Shown here: positions 6,594-15,075 of the stretch, one piece after another
How the letters are laid out: each line of letters starts with the position of its first letter
Numbering within the stretch: the stretch's first letter is position 1
Source: Arthrobacter sp.
GTDB lineage: Bacteria > Actinomycetota > Actinomycetes > Actinomycetales > Micrococcaceae
DNA length: 23,468 nucleotides
Assembly: GCA_030146405.1 (NCBI GenBank)
Contig: JASLBS010000168.1
Location: forward strand, 1 to 23,468
Direction: 5' to 3'
Translations under genes and position numbers: made by a program
Notes under the pieces: model-generated
What the model saw: the letters and a program-made list of their open reading frames with translations, nothing else
Databases searched by the model: none
Told to the model about the DNA's origin: nothing

Positions 6594-6918
6594 CGCCGAA
6601 GGCGTCGGCCGCCGAGGCGTGGGGCGTGAGGACCCGGTTCATGCTGGTGAGTTCGAGCACCATGTTGACCTGCGGCTGGACGGCTGCGATCCGCAGATCG
6701 CCCCCGGACTGCCGAGCGAGCTTCAGGCAACCGATGAGGGCGCCCAGCCCGGAGGAGTCCATGAAGCTGGTGTCGGCCAGATTGACCACGATCCGCTTCG
6801 CCCCGGCGCCCACGACGCCGTCGATGACCTCGCGCAACTTCGGTGCCGCGACCATGTTCAGGCGTCCATTGGGCGAGACCTCCGTGTAGCGTCCCTTGTC
6901 CTCTGTGGTGAATTCCAT
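6586..6918 (-). CDS. RsbV-like STAS-domain anti-sigma factor antagonist
   Basis: A 110-residue single STAS domain. VNLADTSFMDSSGLGALIGC carries the phosphorylation site; by comparison with SpoIIAA the acceptor is S55, the first Ser of DSSG. In the family, the unphosphorylated form binds the RsbW kinase and frees its partner; phosphorylation releases it. AGAGG lies about nine bases before ATG 6918. It overlaps the downstream kinase gene and is separated from the upstream receiver-phosphatase gene by 113 bases. All three point the same way, giving phosphatase, antagonist, kinase in order. Confidence 0.9.
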   Translation of the reverse strand: MEFTTEDKGRYTEVSPNGRLNMVAAPKLREVIDGVVGAGAKRIVVNLADTSFMDSSGLGALIGCLKLARQSGGDLRIAAVQPQVNMVLELTSMNRVLTPHASAADAFGDD

Positions 6919-6963
6919 CTGCTGTACCTCTCCCCGATTCCGGTGTTGCTGATCTGTTCGTTC

Positions 6964-6985
6964 GTGCCGGTGGCCGCGCCGGCAC
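6964..6985 (-). terminator. Hairpin between RR-PP2C gene and STAS gene
   Basis: GTGCCGG (6964-6970) pairs with CCGGCAC (6979-6985) around an eight-base loop. It sits in the 113-base gap downstream of the phosphatase gene. It could terminate or attenuate transcription from the phosphatase into rsbV/rsbW; no U-tract is present. Confidence 0.4.
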
Positions 6986-7031
6986 CCGACGTCGCGCGTC
7001 CGGCGCTGCGGTGTCGCCCTGAAGCCCGGTG

Positions 7032-8141
7032 TCAGGCCGCGGCCCGCTGCAGGATGACGACGGTGACGTCGTCGGCCACCTCGGGCACGTCGGCCAAGCC
7101 GAGCAGCACATCACAGGCTTCCTCGGCACTCGCCGCGGCAGTGATCACCGCGGCCACGGCCAGGGTGAACTGATCGACCGTCTCGTAGATGTCGAGCAGG
7201 CCGTCGCTGATGATGGCGAGCGAATCGCCGGGTGCGAGGGCCACGCTGCCCGGCGTCCACACCTGGTCGGGCCATGCGCCCACGGGTGGTCCGCAGGAGG
7301 CCAGTCTGGTCACGTCCCCACCCGCCGAGACGTGCAGGGCGAGCCCGTGCCCGGCGTCCACGTAGCCCACCACGCCCGTGGCGGCCTCGAGGCGGCCGTG
7401 GAAGAGCGTGACGAAGGAGCTGGTCTGGTCGAGGTCCGCTTCCGTGGCCCGCGCCGCCATCTGGAAGGCGGTACCGATGCTCGGCTGCAGGGATGCCGAC
7501 CTCATGGTGGCCCGAACCGTCGCGGCGATCAGGGCGGCTCCCATGCCCTTGCCCATCGCGTCCGCAACGGTCACGTGCAGGCCGTCCGGGGTGCCGTACC
7601 AGTCGTAGAAGTCTCCGGCCACGCTCCTGGAGGGCCTGAAACGGCCCACCAGCTCGTAGCCCTGCAGGCTCAGATTGTCGCGCGGCAGGAGGTTGTGCTG
7701 CACCTCGGCCGCCCGCTGGCGCTCATCGGCGTTGGCCACGTCCACCGCGGCCTGCCGGCTCTGGCGGCGGAAGAGGGAATTGATGCGGGCCACGAGCTCG
7801 CGGGGGCTGAAGGGCTTGCTGATGTAGTCGTCGGCGCCGGTCTCGAGGCCGGTCAGTCGTTCGATCTCGTCGGTCCGGGCGGTGATCATCAGGATGTACG
7901 CGTCGGAGAACCGTCGGATCTCACGGCACACCTCCACGCCGTCGCCGTCCGGCAGGTTGAGGTCCAGCGTGATGAGGTCGGCTCCGCTCCGCGCCTTCTC
8001 GAGCCCCTCGCGCGCCGTCCCGGCCTCCATCACCTCGAACCCCTCGCGCTTCAGGATCTGCACGAGCAGGCCCCGGATGTCGACGTCGTCCTCGACGACC
8101 AGGGCGCGGCGAATCTCCGGGGCGGCAGTCATGGTCCTCAT
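7032..8141 (-). CDS. Response regulator fused to PP2C/SpoIIE phosphatase (RsbU-like)
   Basis: A 369-residue two-domain protein. Residues 10-125 form a receiver with D18/D19, phospho-acceptor D60 in LITLDLNLPDGDG, T87 and K109 (DDYISKPFS). Residues 135-369 form a SpoIIE-type PP2M phosphatase: AEVQHNLLPRD linker, VAGDFYDW (D177), VTVADAMGKGMGAAL (D194), AIISDGLLD (D313) and VADDVTVV (D357/D358), the metal-binding set. Phosphorylation of the receiver would tune dephosphorylation of the STAS protein encoded just downstream. ATG 8141 or ATG 8132 may start; neither has a strong ribosome binding site. It diverges from a membrane histidine kinase, its likely cognate kinase. Confidence 0.92.
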   Translation of the reverse strand: MRTMTAAPEIRRALVVEDDVDIRGLLVQILKREGFEVMEAGTAREGLEKARSGADLITLDLNLPDGDGVEVCREIRRFSDAYILMITARTDEIERLTGLETGADDYISKPFSPRELVARINSLFRRQSRQAAVDVANADERQRAAEVQHNLLPRDNLSLQGYELVGRFRPSRSVAGDFYDWYGTPDGLHVTVADAMGKGMGAALIAATVRATMRSASLQPSIGTAFQMAARATEADLDQTSSFVTLFHGRLEAATGVVGYVDAGHGLALHVSAGGDVTRLASCGPPVGAWPDQVWTPGSVALAPGDSLAIISDGLLDIYETVDQFTLAVAAVITAAASAEEACDVLLGLADVPEVADDVTVVILQRAAA

Positions 8142-8390
8142 TAAACGCTACTTGTCGACTACTCGGACGTTCCGGCGCCCGACACCCTGAACACTCGGTA
8201 CAGCTTCGCCCGAATGCATGGTTTGTTGAGCGGAACTTGACCTGATCTTGAGGTGTACGTGTTCGTAAGACAGGGTGAATCGCTGGTCGACCGCGCTAGT
8301 CTGTGGTGGCTGCCGGGGTCTCGCCCGGCCGGCACCGTCGGGAATCGGGCGGTACAGCTCGATGACGACGAACAGGGGAAAGACGGGCCG
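8142..8390. promoter_or_regulatory. Divergent control region between RR-PP2C and histidine kinase
   Basis: A 249-base gap between the receiver-phosphatase start and the kinase start. The plus frame of the kinase stays open back to 8253, but the 46 extra codons are charged, lack family features and precede a clean membrane protein start at ATG 8391. AT-richer stretches at 8145-8160 and 8245-8275 are likely promoter sites. I could not place a convincing GTTT/GGGTA stress-sigma promoter. Confidence 0.4.
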
Positions 8391-10079
8391 ATGGACAAGG
8401 TGCTCTCCTATCTCACGCTCAATACTCGACAGTTCCACGAATTGACCCTCCGCGTCCGCGTGGTCCTCAGCCAGCTACCGCTGTCGCTGACCGTCCTGCT
8501 GATCGTGGTGACGGGACTGCTGTTCCACCCGGAGCTGTTCCGGAGCGGGCCCTTCCTGATCGGACTGGCGCTCCAGGCCGTGCTGCTGATGCTCTGCGTC
8601 GTGGTTCCCTGGGACCGGCTCCCTCACGCGACCTTCCTGGTCATCCCGCTCCTCGACTTCATCCCCATCGGTTTCATGCGCTACGGCGCCGGGACCGTGA
8701 TCACCGGCGTGGGCCTCCTCACCGTGTTCCCCGTCATCTGGCTGGCCGCCTCCGGGCTGTTCCCACGCTCGGTGCTCACCGCTGCCTTCCTCGGATCCCT
8801 CGGCGTGGTGTGGACCCCGATCTTCGTGACGAACGAGGCGATCACCTCCGCCTCCCTCACCCAGTCCTTCCTCCTGCCCTTCATCATGCTCGCGATCGGG
8901 GTGAGCATCCGCGTGATGACGGCCAGCATGATGGCGCAGCAGAAGGTCGTGGAGGAGAAGGACGAGGCGCTGCAGGTCCTGCTGGAGGAGAGTGCTCGCC
9001 GCGAACGGCTCCTGGAGACCGTGGTCAACAGCGTGGACATAGGCTTGATCGCGGTCGACGAGGAGGGGCGTCCGGTCCTGACGAACCGGAAACTGAACCA
9101 GCTCCGCGCGCTGGCCGGCGGGGACGCGGACGCCGGCGAGGCCGAGCTCCGCATCTTCCAGCAGGACGGCGAATCCGTGCTGCCCGAGGCGCGCAGGCCT
9201 ACCCGCCGGGCGGCCGAGGGCCAGGTGTTCTCCGACTACCTGCTCTGGTGGGGTGAGCGCCCGGGGCAGCGGGTCCTCTCGACCTCGTCACGCCTCATGC
9301 GGAACCAGGAGGGTGCGCGCGAGGGGTCGGTGGTGACCTTCACGGATGTCACCGAGCTGGTGAGGGCGCTCAACGCGAAGGACGAGTTCGTGGCCACCGT
9401 CTCCCACGAGTTGCGCACGCCCCTGACCGCCATCCGTGGCTATCTGGAACTGCTGACCAGCATGCCGGACCTGGATCCGGACGTGGCCTCGGGCCTCGAG
9501 GTGGTCTCGCGCAACTCCGAACGCCTCCACAAGCTCGTGGTCAACCTGCTGTCCACGGCCGAGGGCACGCCGGACATCACCCCTGTGCGGACGGACTTCT
9601 CCGCCCTGGTCACGCAGCGGCTTGCTTCGGCCGCGGATCGCGATGTCAATCCCCTGGTGAGCTTCGAAGGGTCCATCGAGCCGGGCCTGACGGCGTCGTG
9701 CGATCCGTCCCGGATCAGTGAAGTGCTGGACAATCTGCTCTCCAATGCGGTCAAGTACTCTCCCGATGGCGGGCGCGTGCGCGTGAGCGCCGCTCTGGTC
9801 AACGGCGAGATCGAGTGCAGCGTGGCGGACGAGGGCACCGGGATGTCGGACGAGGAGATCGGTGGTGTCTTCTCGAAGTTCTTCCGGACCTCCGCGGCGC
9901 GCAATGCCGCCATCCCCGGAGTGGGTCTCGGGCTCGCGATCTCGAGGGCCATCGTGGAACGGCACGGTGGAACGATCAGTTGCAGGAGCACCGAGGGCCG
10001 GGGGTCCACCTTCACGTTCTGGCTCCCGTCGGCAGTGATCCCCGAGGGCCTGCCGTCCTCTCCCGGTCAGAAAGCGTAG
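8391..10079 (+). CDS. Membrane sensor histidine kinase with PAS domain
   Basis: 562 residues. Six hydrophobic helices fill residues 31-176, joined to a coiled linker (QQKVVEEKDEALQVLLEESA). A PAS-like domain follows (about 205-325, ending SVVTFTDVTELV), then HisKA with ATVSHELRTPLTAIRGYLEL (H339). The HATPase domain has NLLSNAVKYSPDGG (N-box), ADEGTGMSDEE (G1) and GVGLGLAISRAIVERHGG (G2). It should autophosphorylate and pass phosphate to a response regulator. The divergent RR-PP2C is the only receiver in the window. ATG 8391 is chosen because it directly precedes the membrane part; a GGGGAAAG sits about 10 bases upstream. With little extracellular loop sequence, the signal may be in the membrane or intracellular. 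Confidence 0.9.
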   Translation: MDKVLSYLTLNTRQFHELTLRVRVVLSQLPLSLTVLLIVVTGLLFHPELFRSGPFLIGLALQAVLLMLCVVVPWDRLPHATFLVIPLLDFIPIGFMRYGAGTVITGVGLLTVFPVIWLAASGLFPRSVLTAAFLGSLGVVWTPIFVTNEAITSASLTQSFLLPFIMLAIGVSIRVMTASMMAQQKVVEEKDEALQVLLEESARRERLLETVVNSVDIGLIAVDEEGRPVLTNRKLNQLRALAGGDADAGEAELRIFQQDGESVLPEARRPTRRAAEGQVFSDYLLWWGERPGQRVLSTSSRLMRNQEGAREGSVVTFTDVTELVRALNAKDEFVATVSHELRTPLTAIRGYLELLTSMPDLDPDVASGLEVVSRNSERLHKLVVNLLSTAEGTPDITPVRTDFSALVTQRLASAADRDVNPLVSFEGSIEPGLTASCDPSRISEVLDNLLSNAVKYSPDGGRVRVSAALVNGEIECSVADEGTGMSDEEIGGVFSKFFRTSAARNAAIPGVGLGLAISRAIVERHGGTISCRSTEGRGSTFTFWLPSAVIPEGLPSSPGQKA

Positions 10080-10091
10080 GGGCGCGAAAGC

Positions 10092-11333
10092 TCAGTCCGG
10101 AGGGCCGAGGTCAACCGTGACGGTGGCTCCACCGCCAGGAGTTCCCGAGATGGTGATCGAGCCCTCGTGGGCTACGGCGATCCTCCTGCAGGTCGCCAGA
10201 CCGATACCGCTGCCCGCCGGATCGTCATCCCGCCGCAGCCGCACGAGTGGCTCCAGCACACGCTCCCTGTCCGCCGGGTCGATTCCCTTGCCGTGGTCGA
10301 TGACCCGCAGGACCTGCCGCTCGCCACGATCGGCGAGGACCTGGATCCGGGGTGGCACACCGGGGGTGGAGTACTTGACGGCGTTGGACACGAGGTTCTG
10401 CAGGAGAGCGGTGGTCTGCGCGCGGTCCACCCGGAGTTCTGCATCCTGCACCGTCACCACGGCGTCGTAGGAGGTGGTGAGCGGGAGGAGGTCTTCGAGC
10501 ACATCACCCAGCATCGTGGTCAGCAGCACGTCCCGGCGGTTGATCACTCCACCGATCCGGGAGTACTCGAGCACTTCCTCGACGGTGGAGAGCATGCGGC
10601 TGGCGCTTCCACGGATGATGCTGAAGTAGCGTGCGGCGGGCCCCGCGGACTCCACGTCGTCGTCCTGCTCACTGAGTTCGGCGTATCCGAGGATCGCCGT
10701 CAGCGGGTTCTTGAGGTCATGGCTCACCCGGGCGGCGAAACCGGCGAGGTCCTCGTTGCTGCGGCGCACCACCTCGAGGGCCTCGACGAGCTGGCGGGTC
10801 TTGAACTGGAGTTCCAGGACCTCGACCACTTGCCGGGCGAGGATCTCGAGACCCTCCCGCTTCTCGTCGTCGAACTCGAGGACGGTCAACGAGAAGACGC
10901 AGAGGGTACCGAGCGAATAGCCGCCCTCGGTCACGAGCGGTACGGAGGCGTAGGACCTGACCTCGGCGATCCTGCCGTCGACGAACGGGTTCTTCGTGAA
11001 ACGGGGGTCCACGGATGCATCCGGGAGCACCGTGATCGTCGATTCCTGGAAGACACTGGAACACATCGAGTCCTCGCGGGAACACACCGACGCCTCCACG
11101 CCCACGGCGGCGATCTGATGCTGCTGGTCGGCAGTGATGATGTTGATGACGCCGGAGTCCATCCCGCTGACGCGCACCGCGAGCCGCACCAGGTCGAGCA
11201 GCTCGGGCGGGGTCTCGTAATGACTCGCGTCCAGGTGGTCGCCGGTGCCTCCGTACGGGACGTGGTAGTCGCGAAGCACCGCCTGGCGTGCGAGTTCCTG
11301 CACGGTGGATCGATCGACCTGTAGGACTGTCAT
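10092..11333 (-). CDS. Soluble GAF-domain sensor histidine kinase
   Basis: 413 residues without membrane helices. A GAF domain spans about 45-175 and holds SVCSREDSMCSSVF (C84, C91), a common GAF loop that can hold a ligand or redox signal, and EVRSYASVPLVTEGGYSLGTLCVF. HisKA follows with ARVSHDLKNPLTAILGYAEL (H205). The HATPase has LLQNLVSNAVKYSTPG, IDHGKGIDPAD and GSGIGLATCRRIAVAHEG. The kinase is complete. Its stop lies only 12 bases from that of the membrane kinase, the two genes being convergent. No receiver is encoded with it, so it may feed the same RR-PP2C or act on a distant regulator. Confidence 0.88.
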   Translation of the reverse strand: MTVLQVDRSTVQELARQAVLRDYHVPYGGTGDHLDASHYETPPELLDLVRLAVRVSGMDSGVINIITADQQHQIAAVGVEASVCSREDSMCSSVFQESTITVLPDASVDPRFTKNPFVDGRIAEVRSYASVPLVTEGGYSLGTLCVFSLTVLEFDDEKREGLEILARQVVEVLELQFKTRQLVEALEVVRRSNEDLAGFAARVSHDLKNPLTAILGYAELSEQDDDVESAGPAARYFSIIRGSASRMLSTVEEVLEYSRIGGVINRRDVLLTTMLGDVLEDLLPLTTSYDAVVTVQDAELRVDRAQTTALLQNLVSNAVKYSTPGVPPRIQVLADRGERQVLRVIDHGKGIDPADRERVLEPLVRLRRDDDPAGSGIGLATCRRIAVAHEGSITISGTPGGGATVTVDLGPPD

Positions 11334-11380
11334 GGCTACCCCCGTAGAAATCTGAGACCGGTGTATGCAGATCCACTATC

Positions 11381-11414
11381 GCACGGAGCAGGGTCTGCAG
11401 CACCTGCTCCGTGC
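11381..11414 (-). terminator. 12-bp hairpin downstream of pucR-type gene
   Basis: GCACGGAGCAGG (11381-11392) and CCTGCTCCGTGC (11403-11414) form a perfect 12-bp stem with a ten-base loop, 23 bases after the PucR stop codon on the minus strand. It would keep PucR transcription from running into the GAF kinase gene. No U-tract follows. Confidence 0.65.
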
Positions 11415-11437
11415 GGTTCCTGGTCCCGCTGCGCAGG

Positions 11438-12865
11438 TCAGCCCAGGGCTCGCAGGCGCAGCGCGAGATAGAGGTGTACGCGGTCCGCGGTGACCCCGGG
11501 GTCGTATCCGGTGAGCGTCACCACCTGTTGCAGGCGGTAGCGGACCGTGTTGCGGTGCAGTCCGAGCGCGGCGGCGACGGCGGCGACGGAGCCGTCGAGG
11601 TCCAGGTAGCGCTGCAGGGTGGGGAGCAGACCAGCGCCGTGCGCGGCGTCGAAGGCGTCGAGAGGGCTCAGGGTCTCCTCGGCGAGGTCGCCGAGTGGCA
11701 CGTCCCTGCTCGACATCAATAGCGAGGTCAGGGTGATGCGGTCGGCGACGTTGACGGGTTGACCCCGCTGGAGTGCGTCCCGCGCCTCGAAGTAGCTCCA
11801 TCGCAATCCGTTGGCCTGCGCGTACGTCCCGCCGACTCCCAGCCTCGCGGTGAGGCCCGCCCCGGACAGATACCGGCCGAGTTCCTCGGGGTCGTGTCCG
11901 GCGGCGGAGGGCAGAACCAGGACGAGGTGAGGCTCGACGAGTGCAGCGACGCCGTCGTCCCAGCCGGAAGGAAGGGGCAGGGTGCGCAGCGCACGCCGTT
12001 GACCGGCGGGCACCTCCACGACCAGGACCCGGTGGCCTGCCCCGGTGTCGAGCCCCACTCCGGAGAGCCGTGCTGTGGCCTCGGCTCCCGTGAGGGTCCC
12101 GCGCGCCACGTCCTGGATCAGCTGACCGGTCGCCGTTCTCGCCCCTGTGCGGTTCCGCGCCTGGTTGGTGAGCTCCACCGAGATCAGGCTCTGCGCATAG
12201 TCGACGACGGCGGAGCTGCCGAAGGGCTGTGCGATCGCCAGGGTGCACCTGTCCTGCAACCCGGTGGCGACGGGCACCCGGTACCAGGAGACCGGTTCGG
12301 TCCGCTCACCGTCAGGAGCTGCGGCTCCGGCGATCCGTGCGCCGTACTGGAAGAGCGCCACCTCCGTTCCGAGCATTCCCGCGAGCTCGGCGAGCAGGGC
12401 CGTCAGCCCACCGGCTCCGAGGAGGGCCGACGCCAGCACGGCATGCCCTTCGAGGAGGTTCTCCAGGCCGGTGGACCGGGCGGTGGACAGGGCGTCGGCC
12501 ACCCGTTTGCCGATGGCGATGAACGGGATCTCGTAGGGGACCCGGAAGACCGGCACGCCGGCGTCATCCGCCTCCGCCAGGAGTGCTGCAGGTACGCGCC
12601 GATGAGCCAGGCCCACCCCGAAGCCGATCGCGAGTACTCCGGCCTCACGGGAGTGCTGCACGAAGGCGCGTTGCGCCGCACCGGTCTTCAACCTGATGCC
12701 GGTGGTCAGCACCACCTCCGCACCGCTGAGGAAGGGGCGCGGGTCCTCGAGCTCCGTGGCCGCAACCCAGCGGATGGGCAGTGCGGGAGGTTCCGCGGAT
12801 CCCTCCGCAGCAAGCCGCAGGGCCGGGTCGGCGAGCAGATCGGGCAGGAGGATGGCCATCTCCAC
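11438..12865 (-). CDS. PucR-family transcriptional regulator
   Basis: 475 residues. An N-terminal PucR-type sensory domain (about 1-125; PRPFLSGAEVVLTTGIRLKT, then AGVLAIGFGVGLAHRRVPAA) is followed by a central GGDEF-like region and a C-terminal HTH_30 helix-turn-helix, LDGSVAAVAAALGLHRNTVR with YRLQQVVTLTGYDP. PucR regulators control purine, amine or amino-acid catabolism and usually sense a pathway metabolite. It is divergent from gabT across 143 bases, so control of GABA degradation is the likely role, by context. The start is GTG 12865 or ATG 12859; neither has a well spaced ribosome binding site. Confidence 0.88.
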   Translation of the reverse strand: MEMAILLPDLLADPALRLAAEGSAEPPALPIRWVAATELEDPRPFLSGAEVVLTTGIRLKTGAAQRAFVQHSREAGVLAIGFGVGLAHRRVPAALLAEADDAGVPVFRVPYEIPFIAIGKRVADALSTARSTGLENLLEGHAVLASALLGAGGLTALLAELAGMLGTEVALFQYGARIAGAAAPDGERTEPVSWYRVPVATGLQDRCTLAIAQPFGSSAVVDYAQSLISVELTNQARNRTGARTATGQLIQDVARGTLTGAEATARLSGVGLDTGAGHRVLVVEVPAGQRRALRTLPLPSGWDDGVAALVEPHLVLVLPSAAGHDPEELGRYLSGAGLTARLGVGGTYAQANGLRWSYFEARDALQRGQPVNVADRITLTSLLMSSRDVPLGDLAEETLSPLDAFDAAHGAGLLPTLQRYLDLDGSVAAVAAALGLHRNTVRYRLQQVVTLTGYDPGVTADRVHLYLALRLRALG

Positions 12866-13008
12866 AGCCTAGGACGAATTGTGCCGGTGCACTGTCCCCG
12901 TGGAGAGTTGTTGTGCAGAACACCGTGGCAACCCCCACCTCCTCCCGGTACTGTCAGTTCGACACCCGTGCTGGACGTTCAGGCGTCCCGACTGGACAAG
13001 GAACCGGT
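12866..13008. promoter_or_regulatory. Shared pucR-gabT control region
   Basis: A 143-base gap between divergent starts. TTGTGC occurs twice in direct orientation (12879-12884 and 12911-12916), 32 bases or about three helical turns apart, a possible regulator site. AAGGAAC before ATG 13009 is the gabT ribosome binding site. No firm -35/-10 pair was found. Confidence 0.35.
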
Positions 13009-14394
13009 ATGACAACCTTCGCAACCACCCACGGACCAGCCGTTACCGGCTTCCGGCTCGAGCAGAAGCGCCACATCAACGGCGACTTCCCCGGCCCCAG
13101 GTCCACCGAGCTCGCAGCGCGCCGTTCCGCCGTCGTCGCCAAGGGTGTCGCCTCCGGCGTACCCGTCTACGTGGCGGACGCGGACGGCGGGGTGATCCTC
13201 GACGTCGACGGCAACTCCTTCATCGACCTCGGCTCGGGGATCGCGGTCACCAGCGTGGGAGCCTCGGCTCCCGCCGTCGTCGAGGCCGTCAAGGAGCAGG
13301 TGGAGCACTTCACGCACACCTGCTTCATGGTCACGCCCTACGAGGGGTACATCGCCGTGGCCGAGCAGCTCGCCGAACTCACGCCGGGTGATTTCGAGAA
13401 GCGGACGGTCCTGTTCAACTCCGGCGCGGAAGCCGTGGAGAATGCTGTCAAGGTGGCGCGACTGGCCACGGGCCGCAATGCCGTCGTGGCCTTCGACCAT
13501 GCCTACCACGGACGCACCAACCTGACGATGGCGCTCACGGCCAAGACCATGCCGTACAAGACGAACTTCGGCCCCTTCGCGCCCGAGATCTACCGTGTGC
13601 CGATGAGCTACCCGTTCCGCGAGGAGAACCCGTCCATCACGGGGCCGGAGGCGGCGCAGCGCGCCATCACGATGATCGAGAAGCAGATCGGCGCCGAGTC
13701 GGTGGCCGCGATCATCATCGAGCCGGTACAGGGCGAGGGCGGCTTCATCGTTCCCGCCGACGGCTTCCTGCCCGCCCTGGCCGAGTGGGCGAAGGCCAAC
13801 GGAGTCGTGTTCATCGCGGACGAGGTGCAGTCCGGGTTCTGCCGTACCGGGGAATGGTTCGCCGTGAACCACGAGGGCGTGGTGCCGGACATCATCACCA
13901 TGGCCAAGGGGATCGCCGGTGGCATGCCTCTCTCGGCCATCACCGGCCGGGCGGACCTGCTCGACGCCGTGCACGCGGGCGGCCTCGGTGGCACCTACGG
14001 CGGCAACCCTGTCGCCTGCGCCGCAGCGCTCGGAGCCATCGAGACGATGAAGGAGCTGGACCTTGCGGCCCGGGCCCGGCAGATCGAAGCCCGGGTCATG
14101 GACCGTTTCGCCGACCTGCAGTCCGAGCTCGGTGGGTCGAGCATCATCGGGGAGATCCGCGGACGCGGGGCAATGCTCGCGATCGAGTTCGTGCAGCCCG
14201 GCGGCAAGATCCCCGACGCCGACGCCACCAAGGCCATCGCTGCGCACTGCCTGCGGGAGGGTGTCGTGATCCTGACGTGCGGCACCTACGGCAATGTGGT
14301 GCGGTTGCTTCCGCCCCTCGTCATCACCGACGAGCTCCTGGCCGACGGCCTCGACGTGCTCGCGGGCGCCATCAGGGCTGCGAACGACGCTTAG
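13009..14394 (+). CDS. gabT: 4-aminobutyrate--2-oxoglutarate transaminase
   Basis: 461 residues, the normal length for class III GABA transaminases. It transfers the amino group of GABA to 2-oxoglutarate, giving succinic semialdehyde and glutamate. Visible features are the PLP phosphate cup SGAEAVENAVKVAR (from 138), FDHAYHGRTNLTMALT, IIIEPVQGEGGF, DEVQSGFCRTGEWF (D271 contacts the pyridine nitrogen) and the Schiff-base lysine K300 in TMAKGIAGGMPLSA. The frame is open from 12781, but ATG 13009 has AAGGA at a good distance and matches the family N-terminus. The next enzyme, succinate-semialdehyde dehydrogenase, is not in the window. The gene ends at a strong hairpin. Confidence 0.93.
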   Translation: MTTFATTHGPAVTGFRLEQKRHINGDFPGPRSTELAARRSAVVAKGVASGVPVYVADADGGVILDVDGNSFIDLGSGIAVTSVGASAPAVVEAVKEQVEHFTHTCFMVTPYEGYIAVAEQLAELTPGDFEKRTVLFNSGAEAVENAVKVARLATGRNAVVAFDHAYHGRTNLTMALTAKTMPYKTNFGPFAPEIYRVPMSYPFREENPSITGPEAAQRAITMIEKQIGAESVAAIIIEPVQGEGGFIVPADGFLPALAEWAKANGVVFIADEVQSGFCRTGEWFAVNHEGVVPDIITMAKGIAGGMPLSAITGRADLLDAVHAGGLGGTYGGNPVACAAALGAIETMKELDLAARARQIEARVMDRFADLQSELGGSSIIGEIRGRGAMLAIEFVQPGGKIPDADATKAIAAHCLREGVVILTCGTYGNVVRLLPPLVITDELLADGLDVLAGAIRAANDA

Positions 14395-14405
14395 TCATCA
14401 GGAAG

Positions 14406-14442
14406 AGCAGAGGCCCCACGGCAACGCCGTGGGGCCTCTGCT
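14406..14442. terminator. 17-bp bidirectional hairpin between gabT and GNAT gene
   Basis: AGCAGAGGCCCCACGGC, loop AAC, then the perfect complement to 14442. It begins 11 bases after the gabT stop and ends 15 bases before the stop of the convergent minus-strand gene, so it can terminate both. It lacks a U-tract but is by far the strongest hairpin in the window. Confidence 0.85.
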
Positions 14443-14457
14443 GGTGGAGCCGGGGTA

Positions 14458-15045
14458 TCAGAGCGACGGGACGAGCGCTCGGTACTGCGAGTTCTCGGCG
14501 AGGAAGGACTGGACATACCTGCAGTAGGGAACCGGGGCCAGCCGACGGCGGTGTGCGCTGAGCAGAGCGGCCTTGGCGAGAACCGCTTCCAGCCCGGTGT
14601 CCCGGTGGGCCGGTCCCGCGACGGTCTCGAGCAGGAGGATACGACCGGCGCGGAGCTGGTACCTCAGGTAGCCCACCAAGGTTCCGTCGACGAACAGTTC
14701 GAACCGGGACCCGGCCGGGTTGTCGCGGAAGGTCTCCCGGAGGCCGTCCGCCTCGGGGCGGAGGAGTGCGCGTGCCGCCCGCTCCTCGAGGACCTCCAGA
14801 ACCTCCGCGTAGTCCTCCCGCGCTCCGAACGGGGGGAAGTCGGAGTCCAGGACGCGGTAGAGGCGATTGCAGAGGATGCGCAGTTCGCGTGTGGAGGCCG
14901 CGGAGAGATCGCTGGGGACCTGCGGTACCTCGGGCTCGCTTTCCCCGGGAGCGTCGATGAAGGCCACGGTGTCCGGCTGGTCCGACCAGGCGTTCCGGGG
15001 CTGCACGTCCGGGTGCCGGGCAGGAGACGTAGGGGCAACAGTCAT
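14458..15045 (-). CDS. Protein with C-terminal GNAT-like (Acetyltransf_CG/YjdJ) domain
   Basis: 195 residues in two parts. Residues 1-100 are Pro/Glu-rich then helical (STRELRILCNRLYRVLDSDF); I do not recognise this part. The C-terminal 85 residues, from SRFELFVDGTLVGYLRYQL through ILLLETVAGPAHRDTGLEAV to FLAENSQYRALV, match the short YjdJ-type acetyltransferase fold, including the closing Tyr/Asn-containing segment. The usual R-GxG acetyl-CoA loop is replaced by AHRDTGLEAV. ATG 15045 has GAGG seven bases upstream; the frame is open 24 codons further but without support. Small family members may modify peptides or spermidine-like amines; the target is unknown. An 11-bp triple repeat lies just upstream. 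Confidence 0.72.
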   Translation of the reverse strand: MTVAPTSPARHPDVQPRNAWSDQPDTVAFIDAPGESEPEVPQVPSDLSAASTRELRILCNRLYRVLDSDFPPFGAREDYAEVLEVLEERAARALLRPEADGLRETFRDNPAGSRFELFVDGTLVGYLRYQLRAGRILLLETVAGPAHRDTGLEAVLAKAALLSAHRRRLAPVPYCRYVQSFLAENSQYRALVPSL

Positions 15046-15075
15046 GATGAACCTCGATGAGTCGATGATGAAACT

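Noticed and set aside
8253..8390. 46-residue N-terminal extension of the membrane kinase
   Set aside because: Charged, low-complexity sequence with no domain, in a region that must contain divergent promoters.
10167..11324. 385-codon frame antisense to the GAF kinase
   Set aside because: His/Gly/Val/Glu-rich shadow of the kinase frame; no recognisable domain.
12979..14247. 422-codon frame antisense to gabT
   Set aside because: High-GC codon bias keeps the antisense frame open; it has no family features and gabT is certain.
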